Below the pieces are notes generated by a model. It had not been told where the DNA came from. It did no database searches and saw only the letters and a list, made by a program, of their open reading frames with translations. A stretch of 7,355 bases of DNA, taken from the NCBI GenBank assembly GCA_017424665.1, contig JAFOYK010000011.1:1-7355 (forward strand), written 5' to 3'. The DNA is from Oscillospiraceae bacterium (lineage in GTDB: Bacteria > Bacillota > Clostridia > Oscillospirales > Ruminococcaceae). Made by a program: the position numbers and the translations under genes. Shown here piece by piece: positions 5,956-7,355 of this stretch. Numbering within the stretch: the stretch's first letter is position 1; every line of letters begins with the position of its first letter.

Positions 5956-6561
5956 ATGCCCGAACTTAAAATTTTAGGATTCGAAAATTTCGATGAAATT
6001 GTCGCTTTCGATAAACTTTGTTTTCCCACCGATTTTTGGAAAACGGAGGATTGGGAGGATCTTCTCAAGGACGAAAGAAGCATTTATTACGCTTTCACAG
6101 AAGGTGAAAAAATAATCGCCGACGTATTCATCTATAACTGGAAAGGCGAATACGATTACGTAAAAATCATGAACGTTGCGGTCCATCCGGATTTTCGCGG
6201 AAATAAATTTGCCGAAAAACTCCTTGACCACGTTACCGAAGAGATGAAGAAAGAGAAAATGCTTCGTTTTTGCGGGGAAACAAGAGCTTCCAACAAGGCA
6301 ATGCAAAAAGTTTTTGAAAAATGCGGCTATGTTCTCAATAAAATCGAAGAAAACTATTATAACAACCCCGACGAAAGCGCATATAAATTCTTCAGCTTTA
6401 AAAAAAGCGGAGCCAAAGGCTCCGCTTTTTTCATATTTCCGGAACTTTCCGAATATAGATATTCCATAAAAAATTTTGGAGGAAAACGAAATGACGGAAT
6501 ATCTGCCGGAAGGCTCCCTTATAGATACGCAAAAAAACAAAGAGGCCCTTTCGGGCATTGA
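5956..6561 (+). CDS. GNAT acetyltransferase, RimI-like, reading through its terminator
   Basis: A 201-codon frame; the first 148 or so residues form a complete GNAT domain that transfers acetyl from acetyl-CoA to an amine. The acetyl-CoA loop is VAVHPDFRGNKFAEKLL (74-90); motif B is ETRASNKAMQKVFEKCGY (108-125), resembling RimI-type enzymes (protein N-terminal acetylation), though the substrate is unknown. Lys84 replaces the usual Gly of the R-G-x-G-x-A loop. The ATG at 5956 has GGAGGG at 5943-5948 with a seven-base spacer; the frame extends upstream into the promoter and is not used there. The domain ends naturally at about YYNNPDESAYKFFSFK, but no stop follows. The frame goes on through a perfect terminator hairpin (6401-6431), adding about 53 unconserved-looking residues, and stops at 6559-6561, overlapping the next gene by 71 bp in another frame. 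Confidence 0.85.
   Translation: MPELKILGFENFDEIVAFDKLCFPTDFWKTEDWEDLLKDERSIYYAFTEGEKIIADVFIYNWKGEYDYVKIMNVAVHPDFRGNKFAEKLLDHVTEEMKKEKMLRFCGETRASNKAMQKVFEKCGYVLNKIEENYYNNPDESAYKFFSFKKSGAKGSAFFIFPELSEYRYSIKNFGGKRNDGISAGRLPYRYAKKQRGPFGH
6401..6431 (+). terminator. Intrinsic terminator inside the acetyltransferase frame
   Basis: A stem GCGGAGCC/GGCTCCGC (6407-6414 with 6418-6425), three-base AAA loop, and six T residues (6426-6431) that could pair with the six A residues at 6401-6406. It has the form of a rho-independent terminator and, because of the flanking A and T runs, could act in both directions. It sits just where the GNAT domain ends, but within an open frame. It may also attenuate read-through into the S1 gene. 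Confidence 0.88.
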
Positions 6562-7355
6562 AACTCTTAAAAAGGCGCAGGAAAACAAAACCATTCTTGA
6601 AGCAAAGGCAACCGTTTGCACCGCAAAGCACGACCTTATCGTCGACCTTGGAACGATTAGGGGAATTATTCCGAAAAACGAAGGCGCAATCGGAATTGAA
6701 ACCGGCGAAACAAGGGATATTGCACTTATTTCAAGGGTCGGAAAACCGGTTTGCTTCATCATAACGGATTTTGAAGAAGATAAAAACGGCCGCCTTACGG
6801 CAATTTGTTCAAGAAAAGCCGTTCAGGAAGAATGTACCGAAAACTATCTTGATAAACTTCTTCCCGGAGATATCATCCCCGCCGTTATCACCCATATGGA
6901 AAATTTCGGCTGCTTTGCGGATATCGGCTGCGGAATCTCTTCCCTTTTACCCATTGATTCCATAAGCGTTTCAAGAATCAGCCACCCTTCCGACCGTTTT
7001 AAAAGCGGCCAGAAAATTTTCGCCGTTGTTTCCGGAAGGGACGGAACCGGAAGGATCTGCCTTTCCCACAAAGAACTTTTGGGAACCTGGGAGGAAAACG
7101 CCGCTTATTTTTCCGCAGGTGAAACCGTTGGCGGAATAATCCGTTCCGTTGAGGATTACGGAGTTTTTGTCGAACTTGCGCCGAACCTTGCGGGGCTTGC
7201 GGAAAGCTGTTCAAGGTTGAAACCCGGCCAGCAGGCTTCGGTATATATAAAAAGCCTTATCCCCGAAAAAATGAAGATAAAGCTCATTATAGTGGATTCT
7301 TTTGACGGCGAAGCCGAACCGAAAGAACCGGAATATTTCATTACGAAAGGGCATA
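6491..7355 (+). CDS. S1-domain RNA-binding protein (C-terminus beyond window)
   Basis: The frame is open from the ATG at 6491 to the right edge (288 codons seen), so the gene is partial. GGAGG at 6478-6482 with an eight-base spacer supports the start. It holds two recognisable S1 (OB-fold) RNA-binding domains: about 124-195 (GDIIPAVITHMENFGCFADI, then SLLPIDSIS and RICLSHKEL) and about 209-268 (GETVGGIIRSVEDYGVFVEL). A divergent S1-like fold lies at about 34-110 (KATVCTAKHDLIVDLGTIRG). The N-terminus MTEYLPEGSLIDTQKNKEAL resembles S1-like proteins of Oscillospiraceae annotated as ribosomal-protein-S1-like; this is from memory, not a search. It probably binds RNA or the ribosome in the cytosol. 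The last residues seen (EAEPKEPEYF) look like a tail near the end. No convincing promoter lies between the hairpin and the ATG, so it may depend on read-through. Confidence 0.85.
   Translation, partial: MTEYLPEGSLIDTQKNKEALSGIETLKKAQENKTILEAKATVCTAKHDLIVDLGTIRGIIPKNEGAIGIETGETRDIALISRVGKPVCFIITDFEEDKNGRLTAICSRKAVQEECTENYLDKLLPGDIIPAVITHMENFGCFADIGCGISSLLPIDSISVSRISHPSDRFKSGQKIFAVVSGRDGTGRICLSHKELLGTWEENAAYFSAGETVGGIIRSVEDYGVFVELAPNLAGLAESCSRLKPGQQASVYIKSLIPEKMKIKLIIVDSFDGEAEPKEPEYFITKGH

Noticed and set aside
6400..6431. A programmed frameshift site: an A7 run followed by a stable hairpin.
   Set aside because: The A run is not in the correct phase for a standard X-XXY-YYZ slippery heptamer, shifted frames give no sensible protein, and A run, hairpin and T run are the usual form of a terminator.
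5974..6762. A 262-codon minus-strand open frame opposite the acetyltransferase and S1 genes.
   Set aside because: It spans the terminator and two genes with clear domains, and its translation shows no family signature. Its hydrophobic stretches reflect antisense of Lys/Glu codons.
1..7355. CRISPR arrays, insertion sequences, tRNA/rRNA genes, riboswitches, or phage and defence genes.
   Set aside because: None could be seen on reading both strands. Nearly all sequence belongs to housekeeping genes and their short spacers, and no gene-free stretch exceeds about 130 bases.

Overview
The window looks like a chromosomal housekeeping segment from a Gram-positive anaerobe of the class Clostridia, probably near Oscillospiraceae/Ruminococcaceae. 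The assignment is an inference. It rests on strong AGGAGG-type ribosome binding sites, a moderate-to-low GC content, short lipoproteins with an L-C-S-C lipobox, a coaE plus small lytic transglycosylase pair, a DUF951 protein, and an S1-domain protein whose N-terminus resembles those of Oscillospiraceae. I see no mobile element, CRISPR array, phage gene, tRNA or rRNA, and no clearly new multi-gene system.

Layout from left to right. Positions 1-737 hold two tandem minus-strand lipoprotein genes. The left one runs off the window and has a WG-repeat-like stretch. The right one is small and has a Big_14-like Ig fold. Their ribosome binding sites and signal peptides are recent-looking copies of each other. 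Positions 762-790 carry a promoter for this pair, and 814-843 an intrinsic terminator for the long minus-strand operon that arrives from the right.

That operon runs 5813 to 851 in the order DUF951 protein, prfA (release factor 1), tsaC/ywlC (threonylcarbamoyl-AMP synthase), coaE (dephospho-CoA kinase), a membrane-anchored SLT lytic transglycosylase, and an M18 aminopeptidase. The first five are tightly packed (an 8-bp overlap, then gaps of 10, 27 and about 21 bp). The sixth follows after 47 bp with no terminator between. The genes link translation termination, tRNA t6A modification, coenzyme A synthesis, cell-wall turnover and peptide recycling. prmC, which often sits beside prfA in Firmicutes, is absent.

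Positions 5831-5955 are a divergent control region with two well-formed sigma-A promoters placed back to back. To the right, on the plus strand, are a RimI-like GNAT acetyltransferase and a multi-S1-domain RNA-binding protein that runs off the right edge. The most unusual point is that the acetyltransferase reading frame has no stop before its textbook intrinsic terminator. It reads through the hairpin and ends inside the S1 gene, so terminated transcripts would be non-stop mRNAs.
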